Below, one piece after another: positions 8,127 to 17,194 of a stretch of DNA of 64,000 nucleotides. The notes under the pieces were generated by a model. That model made no database searches, was not told the DNA's origin, and saw only the letters and a list, made by a program, of their open reading frames with translations. Origin of the DNA: CAYWXV01 sp964462535 (GTDB lineage: Bacteria; Bacteroidota; Ignavibacteria; OLB7); contig CAYWXV010000009.1 in the NCBI GenBank assembly GCA_964462535.1, positions 1-64,000 of the forward strand. Direction: 5' to 3'. How positions within the stretch are numbered: position 1 is the stretch's first letter; the number at the start of each line of letters is the position of its first letter. The position numbers were made by a program, and so were the translations under genes.

Positions 8127-9962
8127 TCAGTGGTACACGACGCCGACCAACTCGTCGGACAGTCCTTCCGGCGTGCCGTCGTAGACGACTCGCCCATCTC
8201 GCAGGGCGACGATGCGGTCAGCGTATTTCCGCGCCAAATCGAGGACGTGCAGATTCACGACGACCGTGATGCGCCGTTCGTTATTAATCTTCTTGAGAAG
8301 GTCGAGAACGACTTCGGAAAGGCGAGGGTCCAGAGAGGCCATCGGTTCGTCGGCGAGTATTGCCTTCGGCTCCTGTGCAAGCGCTCGCGCGATGGCCACG
8401 CGTTGCTGCTGGCCCCCCGAAAGTCGATCTACCCGTTGCGAGGAGTGCTCCGTTAGTCCTACCTCTCGTAGAAGCGCCTCCGCGAGTTGACGATCGCTCG
8501 CCGGAAATCGACCGAGTAGCGACGCAACGCCTCGCCGGTGACCCAACCGCCCGGTCAGAACATTGGTCACCGCCGACAGGCTCTTTACCAGATTGAATTG
8601 CTGGAAGATGAACCCAATCTTCCGCCGTGCGGCCGCGAGTTGCAGCGGCGTCGCGTTCCCAATATCCGCTCCATCGAACCAGACGGTCCCACGTGTTGGC
8701 GGAATCGTTCCGTTGAGCGCTCTGAGGAGTGTTGACTTTCCGGCGCCGGATAGTCCAATTACCGCGACAAACTCCCCCTCGCGTATCTCGAGATCTACCC
8801 CACTTAGCGCGACGAACGGCCCACCGTCGCTTCGAACATATTCGACAACCAGCGAGCGAACTGCGAACTGCGAATCGGTACTAGTGCCGTCGACCTGCGG
8901 CAGCGCGTTACGCCTGCGTCTCCCTCTCCGATCCCTGGTTGTGAGAATCACAAGCGCGGATAGCCCGGCAACGGCTGCCAACAGAACTATACCGAGCGAC
9001 AGAATTCGATTCCTCTCCGCACGCTCGCGAGCCACCCGGGCACGCTCCACTCCTTGTCCTCCCGACGCGATGCGGCCCGCAATATCCAGGTCGAGCAGCT
9101 CGGCAGCGTTTCGGACGGGATCATAGTCGGACGATGAGGCCGGAACCATGGCGTCGACGTGATAGAGATCCTGCATCAGTTTGCGACCCGCAGCATCGTC
9201 AGTGATGTGCATTACACCACTCTTCATCGCCTCGACAATATCCGGCATATTGTCAATGGCAGCCTTGGAAGCGGCCAGGTTGTCCCCCGGTATCGGACGG
9301 CTATAGAAGATCGGCCGAACGCGGTCCTTGAACGCTCCGTCACCCAGCTGGGTCCATGAACCGTCCAGGCCGAGCGTGTCATTGGCGTATGTCGCACCGG
9401 CAGTGATTGTGCCGTTGACCACGGAGAGGAGGACGGCGTCGTGCCCGCCAGCGAATGTCTGCTTGCCGAAGAAGGCTTCGGGATCGATTCCCCGCTCCAC
9501 CAATCCGGCCTTGGGAAATATGTGGCCGGACGCCGACGTGGGATCGACCCACGCGATGTCGTGCCCCTTCAAATCGTCGAGTGTGCGGTAGTTCGAGTCT
9601 CTATTGACAATCACGCATCCATAATAGAATCCGTGCCCTTTCCTTTCAGATTTCAGAAGGACCTGTGCACCCGCAATGCGCTCCGCGAAGACATAACTGA
9701 CGGGGGCGAAGAATGCGAAGTCAACGGTCCCTCCGCGCATGGCCTCCACGAGTCCACTGTAGTCGTGTGCGATGAAGATGTCGACGTCCAGCCCGGTGCG
9801 TCGTTCGATGAGCGAATCGAGTATGTGTGCATTCCGTGCGACGTTCTCGCTCCGCTCCGATGGATTCAAACCGATCGTCACATGGCGGCGCAGGGGCTGC
9901 GGGTCGCTATCCCCGCAGGATATCGTTAACAGAATGAGGAGGAGTGGGAGAGAGTGGCGCAC
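8127..9962 (-). CDS. Fused PhnD-like binding protein and PhnC-like ABC ATPase
   Basis: One continuous frame joins two parts normally encoded separately. From a GTG at 9962 (611 residues) the N-terminus is a short lipoprotein-like signal, LLLILLTISCGDSD, followed by a PhnD-type binding domain (about residues 20-310; VDFAFFAPVSYVFA is typical). A membrane segment follows (about 325-345, LGIVLLAAVAGLSALVIL) and then a basic patch, RDRRGRRRR, which fits a cytoplasmic side. Next comes a full PhnC-type ATPase: Walker A GLSGAGKSTLL, Q-loop FQQFNLV, signature LSGGQQQRVAIARAL, Walker B ILADEPMASLD and the switch His in NLHVLDL. The frame is open to another GTG at 10064, but only the 9962 start gives a normal signal. 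Neighbours are a two-component system upstream and phnE downstream. No C-P lyase genes are in view. Confidence 0.88.
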   Translation of the reverse strand: MRHSLPLLLILLTISCGDSDPQPLRRHVTIGLNPSERSENVARNAHILDSLIERRTGLDVDIFIAHDYSGLVEAMRGGTVDFAFFAPVSYVFAERIAGAQVLLKSERKGHGFYYGCVIVNRDSNYRTLDDLKGHDIAWVDPTSASGHIFPKAGLVERGIDPEAFFGKQTFAGGHDAVLLSVVNGTITAGATYANDTLGLDGSWTQLGDGAFKDRVRPIFYSRPIPGDNLAASKAAIDNMPDIVEAMKSGVMHITDDAAGRKLMQDLYHVDAMVPASSSDYDPVRNAAELLDLDIAGRIASGGQGVERARVARERAERNRILSLGIVLLAAVAGLSALVILTTRDRRGRRRRNALPQVDGTSTDSQFAVRSLVVEYVRSDGGPFVALSGVDLEIREGEFVAVIGLSGAGKSTLLRALNGTIPPTRGTVWFDGADIGNATPLQLAAARRKIGFIFQQFNLVKSLSAVTNVLTGRLGHRRGVASLLGRFPASDRQLAEALLREVGLTEHSSQRVDRLSGGQQQRVAIARALAQEPKAILADEPMASLDPRLSEVVLDLLKKINNERRITVVVNLHVLDLARKYADRIVALRDGRVVYDGTPEGLSDELVGVVYH

Positions 9963-10070
9963 GTGCGTGGATCGCTGGTTGCCTGTTTCCGTACGTTGCC
10001 TTGTGGCCAGGTCGGATGCCGAGCGTGGGCTGAATGATTTGGGCGTGGACGTGGTGGGCTCCACCGAGAA

Positions 10071-11465
10071 TCAGCTCGCGCGCCCTTCGTCGCTCGCGAC
10101 GGCCCGCACGTTGGAGCCGGTTGGCTCGCATGGGAGCCAGAGCATGATCGTGGTTCCCACTCCCGGGGTGCTCTCCAATTTGATGTTTCCGCCATGGGCG
10201 TCAACGATGGCTTTCGTCAGTGAAAGCCCCAGACCGTACCCGCCTGTTTCACGCGAGCGTGAATCGTCGGTTCGATAGAACGGTTCGAAGACACGCTCCT
10301 GCTGCTCGGCGGAGATACCGATACCCTCATCCGCTATAACCACCCGAGCGCCGTCGTCATCCGGAAAGACGGTCACCTTCACATGTCCCTCTGTCTGCGC
10401 GGAGTACTTCAGTCCATTTGAAATCACGTTCCGAATCGCGACCGTCAGCCGCTGTGAATCGGCCGTTATCATCAGGCTCTCTGTGAGCGTGTCAAACTCG
10501 ATCCGTCTCTGATCGTAGCCGAACGTGTCAATAACCTTTCGCGCAATCGAAACCACGTCAACCGGTTCGACCACGATGGTTCCCCCGAGAACAACAAGGC
10601 GCTCGTTTTCGAGCAGCTCGGTGATCATTGTGTTGAGCTCGCGAATATTCCGTTCAATAGAGATCTTCGCTTTTCCTTCCGGCAACATCGCTACCGCGAC
10701 GTTCATTCTTGTCAGTGGAGATCGCAGCTCGTGCGACACGTCGAAGAGGAGGCGGCGCTTGGAGGCGATTATCGCCGCGACGCGCTGCGTCATCGCATTG
10801 AAGGCACGCGTAAGGTCGCCCAGCTCATCGCTCGACGAAACGGGAACGGTATGGTCCAGATTCTCGGACGCAACAGCCTCGACGCCGACCATGAGTTCCT
10901 TGATGGGATTCAGGAATCGGCGGACGGAATACCACGCGCCGGTGAACAGCATCAACAGGACGAATACGAGTGCAATGGTGGGTAGTACGGCGTCTTCAGT
11001 CGGCGCGGTGCGAAGACGGACAACGTAGGTCCATTCACCTTTGAGGACGACTGCATAGAATCGATCGCCGAAATTCCGAAACAGGAACGTGTCTCCACGA
11101 TCAAATCCCCCTGGGAGTGTCTCGGTGGCGATACGCGCGGGAGTTGAGACGCTGGTGTCGGTGGACCAGGAGTAGTTGCCACGCTCGACACGAACGTCGA
11201 CGGGAAATGTCCTGCTGAGCCGTTGTGCAACCGAAGTGTCGGGTGGTACGCCCACGTCTCGGACAATCAGTCCAATGAACGTGCCGATCTGTTCGCGAAG
11301 AAAACGATCGTAGCTCCCCCGCACGACGTATCGATAATAGACGCCGATAGCGACCGAAGCGACAATGGCAGTCAGGAGCACGAGTGCCAGCACCCTGCGG
11401 AAGAGCGTCATCCGCGGGCGCAGGTGACGCACGGGAATCGACCAGGGAGCCGACGGTTGTGTCAT
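10071..11465 (-). CDS. Membrane sensor histidine kinase
   Basis: A 464-residue histidine kinase. It has a first membrane segment at about residues 20-45, a periplasmic sensor of about 105 residues, a second segment (LVFVLLMLFTGAWY), a HAMP linker, the phospho-acceptor His in FDVSHELRSPLTRM, and ATPase boxes NVISNGLKYS, IADEGIGIS and GGYGLGLSLTKAIVDAHGG. Layout resembles CpxA/EnvZ-type kinases. It begins 4 bases after the response regulator stop and precedes the transporter fusion gene, suggesting it controls, or senses conditions related to, that importer. The ligand is unknown. Confidence 0.9.
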   Translation of the reverse strand: MTQPSAPWSIPVRHLRPRMTLFRRVLALVLLTAIVASVAIGVYYRYVVRGSYDRFLREQIGTFIGLIVRDVGVPPDTSVAQRLSRTFPVDVRVERGNYSWSTDTSVSTPARIATETLPGGFDRGDTFLFRNFGDRFYAVVLKGEWTYVVRLRTAPTEDAVLPTIALVFVLLMLFTGAWYSVRRFLNPIKELMVGVEAVASENLDHTVPVSSSDELGDLTRAFNAMTQRVAAIIASKRRLLFDVSHELRSPLTRMNVAVAMLPEGKAKISIERNIRELNTMITELLENERLVVLGGTIVVEPVDVVSIARKVIDTFGYDQRRIEFDTLTESLMITADSQRLTVAIRNVISNGLKYSAQTEGHVKVTVFPDDDGARVVIADEGIGISAEQQERVFEPFYRTDDSRSRETGGYGLGLSLTKAIVDAHGGNIKLESTPGVGTTIMLWLPCEPTGSNVRAVASDEGRAS

Positions 11466-11469
11466 CGCG

Positions 11470-12237
11470 CTATCCCTTGCGGGAGCGTCCAGAGGCGGGG
11501 GGCGTTTCTTTGACAGGTGCGGCCTCGGCTTCTGCGGCCGCCTCTTCCGGTGTCTGGCCGATAAACATGTACCCGGTTCCCCAGATCGTTTTGAGGAAGC
11601 GCGGACGCCGCGGATCGTCTCCCAGCTTCTGTCGGAGGCGACTCACGACAACGTCGACCGAACGGTTGAACGACTCCCACGGGATGCCCCTGGTCTGTTC
11701 CATCATGAAGTCACGGTCGAGAGGCTTCTGAGGATTCTCGACGAAGAGACGGAGCATTTCGAATTCGGCAGTCGTCAAGTCGAGTGTTTTTCCATCCAGC
11801 TTGGCCGCCTGTGTGTTTATGTCCACCTCGAGGCCATCGAACGAATAGACGCCACCGGTGCCCGTGTCCCGCGTGACTCTCCGAAGAATGACTTGAATAC
11901 GGGCCCACAGTTCGCGAACGTCAAACGGCTTCGACAGATAGTCGTCCGCGCCCGTCTCTAATCCCGTAATCTTGTCGTTAACGTCGCCACGCGCCGTCAA
12001 CATGATAATCGGGATCTGCGAATGTTCGCGAATCTTGCGGGCGGCTTCGAACCCATCCATTTCGGGTAGCATGACGTCCAGAACGATGACGTCAGGGTGG
12101 AAATCCCGAACACGCTTGATGCCGAGTGAAGGTCTGTCCGCGGTCTGCACCATCGCCTCCTGCTGCTCGAAAAACTCCTTGAGGAGGTCGGTCAACTCCG
12201 TGTCGTCGTCGATAATGAGGATTCTCGTGGGACTCAT
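11470..12237 (-). CDS. OmpR-family response regulator
   Basis: A 255-residue DNA-binding response regulator. The receiver domain has the acidic pair in ILIIDDD, the phosphorylated Asp in VIVLDVMLPEMDGFEA, Thr in IIMLTARG and Lys in YLSKPFD. A winged-helix output domain follows, with VDVVVSRLRQKLGDD and the strand TIWGTGYMF. The last 25 residues are a low-complexity Ala/Glu/Pro tail. It is the first gene of a minus-strand run with the kinase, the PhnD-PhnC fusion and phnE. Confidence 0.93.
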   Translation of the reverse strand: MSPTRILIIDDDTELTDLLKEFFEQQEAMVQTADRPSLGIKRVRDFHPDVIVLDVMLPEMDGFEAARKIREHSQIPIIMLTARGDVNDKITGLETGADDYLSKPFDVRELWARIQVILRRVTRDTGTGGVYSFDGLEVDINTQAAKLDGKTLDLTTAEFEMLRLFVENPQKPLDRDFMMEQTRGIPWESFNRSVDVVVSRLRQKLGDDPRRPRFLKTIWGTGYMFIGQTPEEAAAEAEAAPVKETPPASGRSRKG

Positions 12238-12291
12238 GGCCGGTTGGAATGAATAACGGTAGGAACGTCCCGGGCGGGACGCGGGCGGAAG

Positions 12292-13611
12292 TTACGGCAA
12301 TTCGCCGGAAAGAAGGGCCGCCAGCCGGGCGGTCATGTTCTTTCTCTCGTATCGCTCGACGTGCTCCACGATTGGCTGCAACGTCCTCCTGTCGGCAGCA
12401 TGATCGTCGTACAACGCTTTGATTGCCCTTGCGATTCCGGCGATATTCGACTGATGAGCGACGTATCCAGCGGCTGTTTCCTTCAGCAGGTCAGCGATAG
12501 CGCTCTTCTCAGGTGCGACTGCGATCAGCGGTTTTCCGGAGCCGATATATTCGTACACCTTCCCCGGCACCACCTCCTCGCTTTCATCGCATTCATCGAC
12601 CACCAGTAGGAGCGCATCCGACAACAGGAGTTGAACGATGCTCTCACGATGCGGCATGTACCCCTCAACCTCAATCGACGAACGAACCGACGACGACCGG
12701 AACATCTCGTGCACTTCCTCCCCAAATCGGCCGATAAATCGAAGTCGAAGCTTGTTGGCGTCGACGCTCCCGTCGTTCACGAGCCCTTCAACGGCCTTGA
12801 GAAACGCGTCCGGGTTCCGCAGGCCGTACATCGACCCGGTGTAGGTTACGGTGAATCGTGGATCTGTCCGTTCGGATGCATCGACATCGGGGAAGTCATG
12901 GCTGTCGTACCCGTTGGGAAGATGATGAAACTTGTCCCCCGGCAGTTCCGGGTACTTCCCGCGAGCGTCCTTCTCAATACCCAGCCAGGCCACCTCTACC
13001 GCATCCGCTTCGGTGAACACGCTTCTCTCCAGACGTCGGTCAATCGCCCGCGGTATGGCCCAGCGATTTGGTGTCGTGATGAAACCGGTCCAAGGGTCTC
13101 GAAATCCAGCTATCCATCTCAGGCCCGACCGTCGCTTGAGCGCACGCGCGATCAAAGCACATGTGTAGGGGGGAGACGAGCTATAGATCGCTTCAATACC
13201 GTCCTCACGAATCGTCTTCAGCCCTGCGCGCACAGCGTGTCGCAACCAACCCCGTCGTGCATCCGGAATGAAGAATGTCGCGCGGATGAATTCGGACAAT
13301 CGCTCGGACATTGGAATGCGCGCCCCTTTCTTGCGAATGGTATTGACGTCGATCGCGGTTCCCGCCCCCTTTCCTGTCAGCTTGCGGTAGAGATCATATG
13401 GTTCGAATATCTTTGTTCGAACCACCTTGACGTCCGGCGGAATCTCGGCAAGGAGCGATTCGTCGCGCGCGGGGAAGTTCGCGTCTTCCACGGTCAGCAC
13501 GACCGGTTCCCATCCGAATTGGCGCAGGTACTGCACGTACTTTAACACGCGCTGTACGCCCGGGCCCCCGGACGGTGGAAAGTAGTAGGCGACGATCAGG
13601 ACTTTCTTCAT
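12292..13611 (-). CDS. Group 4-type glycosyltransferase
   Basis: A 439-residue cytosolic or membrane-associated glycosyltransferase with GT-B fold features. The N-terminal VLIVAYYFPPSGGPGVQRV is a hallmark of family 4 relatives in Bacteroidota, and the C-terminal donor-binding half has YIGSGKPLIAVAPEKSAIAD. The ATG at 13611 is chosen because family similarity starts there; the frame is open further upstream but runs into topA on the other strand. Acceptor and sugar cannot be read from sequence; a role in surface polysaccharide is likely. It is divergent from topA, 78 bases apart. Confidence 0.82.
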   Translation of the reverse strand: MKKVLIVAYYFPPSGGPGVQRVLKYVQYLRQFGWEPVVLTVEDANFPARDESLLAEIPPDVKVVRTKIFEPYDLYRKLTGKGAGTAIDVNTIRKKGARIPMSERLSEFIRATFFIPDARRGWLRHAVRAGLKTIREDGIEAIYSSSPPYTCALIARALKRRSGLRWIAGFRDPWTGFITTPNRWAIPRAIDRRLERSVFTEADAVEVAWLGIEKDARGKYPELPGDKFHHLPNGYDSHDFPDVDASERTDPRFTVTYTGSMYGLRNPDAFLKAVEGLVNDGSVDANKLRLRFIGRFGEEVHEMFRSSSVRSSIEVEGYMPHRESIVQLLLSDALLLVVDECDESEEVVPGKVYEYIGSGKPLIAVAPEKSAIADLLKETAAGYVAHQSNIAGIARAIKALYDDHAADRRTLQPIVEHVERYERKNMTARLAALLSGELP

Positions 13612-13689
13612 AGGGGGCCAAAAATAGCAACCCCGATGTGAACGTCCGGTCCGTTGTGTCCTGTCCGCATTGGAAATAGATTGAGTGCC

Positions 13690-16011
13690 ATGAAGACCCT
13701 TGTCATCGTCGAGTCTCCCGCAAAGGCGAAGACAATCAACAAGTACCTGGGCCCGGACTACATCGTCGAGGCCTCGATAGGTCATGTCAAGGATCTTCCG
13801 AGGGAGGGGCTCTCAATCGATGTTGAAGAGGACTTCCGCGCGACATACGAGATCATTCGCGGAAAGGAGGATGTCGTCAAGCGGTTGCAACAACTTGCCG
13901 AACGATGCTCCGAGGTCTTCCTGGCGACGGATCCTGATCGAGAAGGAGAGGCAATCGCACACCACATCGCGCAGGAAATCTCCCCGAGAAACAGTCGTAT
14001 CCGTCGGGTCCTGTTCAACGAAATCACGAAGGCGGGCGTTACGGCGGCAATGAACGCGCCGCGCGATATCGATCAGGACATGGTCCACGCGCAGGAGGCC
14101 CGCCGTGTAATGGACAGGTTGATCGGATACAAGGTCTCTCCATTTCTCTGGAAGACGTTTCGAGGAGAGAGCCGCGGACTCTCGGCCGGACGGGTGCAAT
14201 CCGTGGCGCTACGATTGGTGGTTGAACGAGAGCGCGCGATCAATTCGTTCATCCCCATCGAGTATTGGTCGCTCGTCGGACGATTCCGAACAGGGAGGGA
14301 CGAGGAGATCGTTGCCCGACTCGTACGAGCCGACGGCCTGGACATCCGCAATCCCAGCGGCTCTGCCGTGCTGGACAAGCGGGAATTCGATCGCGCGGCG
14401 CTCACCGCCGCCGACGAAGAGACCTTGCCTCGGATGCGTTCGATATCATCACGTGCCGAAGCCGAAGAACTCCGCGAGAGAGCGCTACGAGAAGAGTATG
14501 CAATAGCCTCAATTACGAAGAAGGAGGTCCGCCGAGGAGCACCGGAGCCGTTTACAACATCCACGTTGCAACAGGAGGCCTCCCGCAAGCTCCGGATGAA
14601 CCCGCAGCGAACAATGAAGCTCGCCCAGAATCTTTATGAAGGGGCAGAGATCGGAGCCAGAGGGCGAACGGGGCTGATAACGTACATGAGGACAGACTCG
14701 ACCCGCGTTAGCGACGAAGCACGCGACGGAGCCGAGGCTTTCATCTACGAGAACTACGGCAAGGAATACCTGCCCCTTCGCACGGATGGACGAGGAGCGA
14801 CTCCGAAGTCCAAACCGCGGGCGAAGGCCGTGAAGGCCCAGGATGCGCATGAGGCGATTCGTCCGACCGACGTCCGGATCACGCCAAAGGAGGCCCGCAA
14901 ACATCTTGATCGCGAGGCCGCCGATCTGTACGAGCTGATCTGGAGTCGCTTCGTAGCGAGCTGCATGGCCACAGCGATACTCGATCAGACAACGGTTGAC
15001 ATAGAGGGCGGACCGTTTCTCTTCCGCGCGACCGGTCGGGTCGTTCGCTTCCGGGGGTGGCAGCAGGTGTACGACGATGTCGATGAGAGCAAGGAGCGGA
15101 AGTCCAAGGGGAAGGAGGGGGACGACGACGACGGTCAGACCTCGCTTCCACCCAACATGCGAAGGGGGGAGCCGATAGCTCTGGAGGCATTGGACACAAA
15201 GCATAGTGCGACCCGCCCCCCCGTTCGCTACACCGAGAGCCTACTGATTAAGGAAATGGAGGCCAAGGGGATCGGCAGGCCGAGCACATATGCGTCGATC
15301 ATCGCGACCATTCAGGACCGAGGATATGTGGAGCAGATCGATCGGCGACTCCATGCGACCGATCTTGGGATGAAAGTGAGCGACGCCCTTGTCGCTGGCT
15401 TCCCTACGTTGTTCGACATCAGGTTCACAGCCAAGATGGAAGGGGACCTGGATACGATCGCGGGAGGTCGAAACAGCTATCTGAAGGTGGTCCAGGGGTT
15501 CTACCGACCGTTGGAGCAGGCGCTTGCCAAAGTGGGAGCGGGAGGCCGCCGTCCTGCGCGTCCCCGCAACGCCCCCATGATTGCGCGCCAGGCTGCTAAC
15601 CAACCTGGAGAGCCATTGCAGCTTGACAATGCCGTCGCCCCGCCCGAAGAGAAAACGATGTACTGCCCGCAGTGCAATGCTCCGATGAGGCTCCGCAGTG
15701 GGCGTGAAGGGAGCGAGTTCTACGGGTGTACCCGTTATCCGGAGTGCCGCGGGACACGCCCTGTTCCCCTCGGTGTAACGTGTCCGTCCTGCGCCGAAGG
15801 AGATGTGGTCGCTCGCACAGGCGGACGATACAACGGTGTCTTTTACGCCTGCTCGAGGTATCCCGACTGTCGATTCACGTCGAGCAAGTTTCCAATCAAC
15901 AAGCCGTGTCCGTCGTGCGACAGCACCTACCTGGTGTATGTCGATTCCCCAACAGGCGGGAGGTACGTCGAGTGTCCCAAATGCCGATCGAAGATCGACG
16001 CGGCCTTGTAG
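13690..16011 (+). CDS. topA: DNA topoisomerase I (type IA)
   Basis: TopA relaxes negative supercoils. The TOPRIM domain starts with TLVIVESPAKAKTINKYLG and has the DPDREGEAIAHH metal site. The cleavage Tyr lies in TGLITYMRTDSTRVS (about residue 332). The acidic insertion with KEGDDDDGQ precedes the conserved YTESLLIKEMEAKGIGRPST. The C-terminus has three C4 zinc ribbons (pairs CPQC/CTRYPEC, CPSC/CSRYPDC, CPSC/CPKC). Length of 773 residues is normal. The ATG at 13690 is 13 residues from the first conserved strand of the longer open frame and fits best. Confidence 0.95.
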   Translation: MKTLVIVESPAKAKTINKYLGPDYIVEASIGHVKDLPREGLSIDVEEDFRATYEIIRGKEDVVKRLQQLAERCSEVFLATDPDREGEAIAHHIAQEISPRNSRIRRVLFNEITKAGVTAAMNAPRDIDQDMVHAQEARRVMDRLIGYKVSPFLWKTFRGESRGLSAGRVQSVALRLVVERERAINSFIPIEYWSLVGRFRTGRDEEIVARLVRADGLDIRNPSGSAVLDKREFDRAALTAADEETLPRMRSISSRAEAEELRERALREEYAIASITKKEVRRGAPEPFTTSTLQQEASRKLRMNPQRTMKLAQNLYEGAEIGARGRTGLITYMRTDSTRVSDEARDGAEAFIYENYGKEYLPLRTDGRGATPKSKPRAKAVKAQDAHEAIRPTDVRITPKEARKHLDREAADLYELIWSRFVASCMATAILDQTTVDIEGGPFLFRATGRVVRFRGWQQVYDDVDESKERKSKGKEGDDDDGQTSLPPNMRRGEPIALEALDTKHSATRPPVRYTESLLIKEMEAKGIGRPSTYASIIATIQDRGYVEQIDRRLHATDLGMKVSDALVAGFPTLFDIRFTAKMEGDLDTIAGGRNSYLKVVQGFYRPLEQALAKVGAGGRRPARPRNAPMIARQAANQPGEPLQLDNAVAPPEEKTMYCPQCNAPMRLRSGREGSEFYGCTRYPECRGTRPVPLGVTCPSCAEGDVVARTGGRYNGVFYACSRYPDCRFTSSKFPINKPCPSCDSTYLVYVDSPTGGRYVECPKCRSKIDAAL

Positions 16012-16081
16012 AATTGCGCCTGTAGCTTCGCCCACCAAACCATTACGTCCAGCCGCCCGCGAGACCCAACGAACACTCTCT

Positions 16082-17194
16082 ATGACACTCCGCTCCCAAC
16101 ACCACCATCTGATTCCTCTCTTCGCGTTCGCCGTCGCTTTGGCGACCGGATGTTCGTCCACGGGCGAAGAGCCAAAGCCAGGCGGCGGAGGGCGACCAAA
16201 GAAGAAAGGGGAGCAGGTTGTTCCGGTGGCCGCAGCGGTTGCCGAACGAAGGGGGCTGGCACGCGATATATCTGTAAGCGGACCCATCCAACCGGTGCGT
16301 GTCACGGCAGTAAGCAGCATGATGGCCGGCACGATAAGGACGATAACGGTGGAAGAGGGCGCCTATGTATCGCGAGGCCGAACAATAGCCACGCTCGATG
16401 CCAGAGAGATCAATGCGCAGGTGGAGCGCGCGCGCGCGACCCTGCAGAACGCGAGGGGGAAGTACGAGCGGACAAAGCTATTGGTGGAGCGAAAGCTAGC
16501 CACCGAGGCGGAGCTCGAGGAGACCCTTGCCGATTTCACCGTGGCAAGCAGCGACCTTCGTCTTTGGGAGACCCGCCGTGGCTTCACACGGATCACAGCC
16601 CCGGCCTCCGGTGTGATTACTGCACGGAGTGTTGAGGTCGGAGGGACCGTCGCCGCCAATCAGAAGATCGTGGAGATCGCCGACGTGTCGATGCTGGTGG
16701 TGCGGGTCCGTGTGTCCGAGCTCGATGTCGTTTCCATGAAGGTGGGGGACATCGTCCCGATCACCGTGGATGCGTACCCTGGTGCGCGAATCGAAGGACG
16801 TATCAGGAGGATTTTCCCAGCTGCCGATGACAGTCGACTTGTTCCTGTCGAGGTCGCAATCGGACGACGCCCCCCCGGCGTTTCGCTGAAGCCAGGATTC
16901 CTGGCTCGACTCACGTTCGCAATAGATCGCCGTTCATCGGTTCTTGCCGTACCCTCCGGGGCTATTGCTGTTGGGGAGACCGGGTCGTATGTCTTCGTGA
17001 TTCAGGGAGACTCGCTGGAGCGTAGGACGGTACGACCGGGAGCGCCTTCTCAGGGGTGGGTAGAAATCGTTGATGGGCTGACCGATGGTGATCGGGTTGT
17101 CGTCGGAGGACAATCAACATTGCGCCCGGGAGCGAGGGTGCGAGTAGTGTCATCCGGGGTGGATTCATTGACGTCAACCCGGAGTGCTGAATGA
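16082..17194 (+). CDS. RND efflux periplasmic adaptor (lipoprotein)
   Basis: A 370-residue membrane fusion protein of the HlyD/MFP family. It has a lipoprotein signal ending ALATGCSSTG, a Gly/Lys/Arg-rich linker (GGGGRPKKKGEQ), a barrel-sandwich lipoyl half motif (RITAPASGVITARSVEVGG), a short helical hairpin (about residues 100-150) and a beta-barrel domain. It overlaps the following RND pump by 4 bases (ATGA), so the pair is translationally coupled. No outer-membrane factor gene is nearby. Confidence 0.9.
   Translation: MTLRSQHHHLIPLFAFAVALATGCSSTGEEPKPGGGGRPKKKGEQVVPVAAAVAERRGLARDISVSGPIQPVRVTAVSSMMAGTIRTITVEEGAYVSRGRTIATLDAREINAQVERARATLQNARGKYERTKLLVERKLATEAELEETLADFTVASSDLRLWETRRGFTRITAPASGVITARSVEVGGTVAANQKIVEIADVSMLVVRVRVSELDVVSMKVGDIVPITVDAYPGARIEGRIRRIFPAADDSRLVPVEVAIGRRPPGVSLKPGFLARLTFAIDRRSSVLAVPSGAIAVGETGSYVFVIQGDSLERRTVRPGAPSQGWVEIVDGLTDGDRVVVGGQSTLRPGARVRVVSSGVDSLTSTRSAE

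Noticed and set aside
15241..16332. 363-codon minus-strand frame opposite the topA end
   Set aside because: It covers the topA zinc ribbons in antisense and runs into the efflux adaptor; no family similarity.
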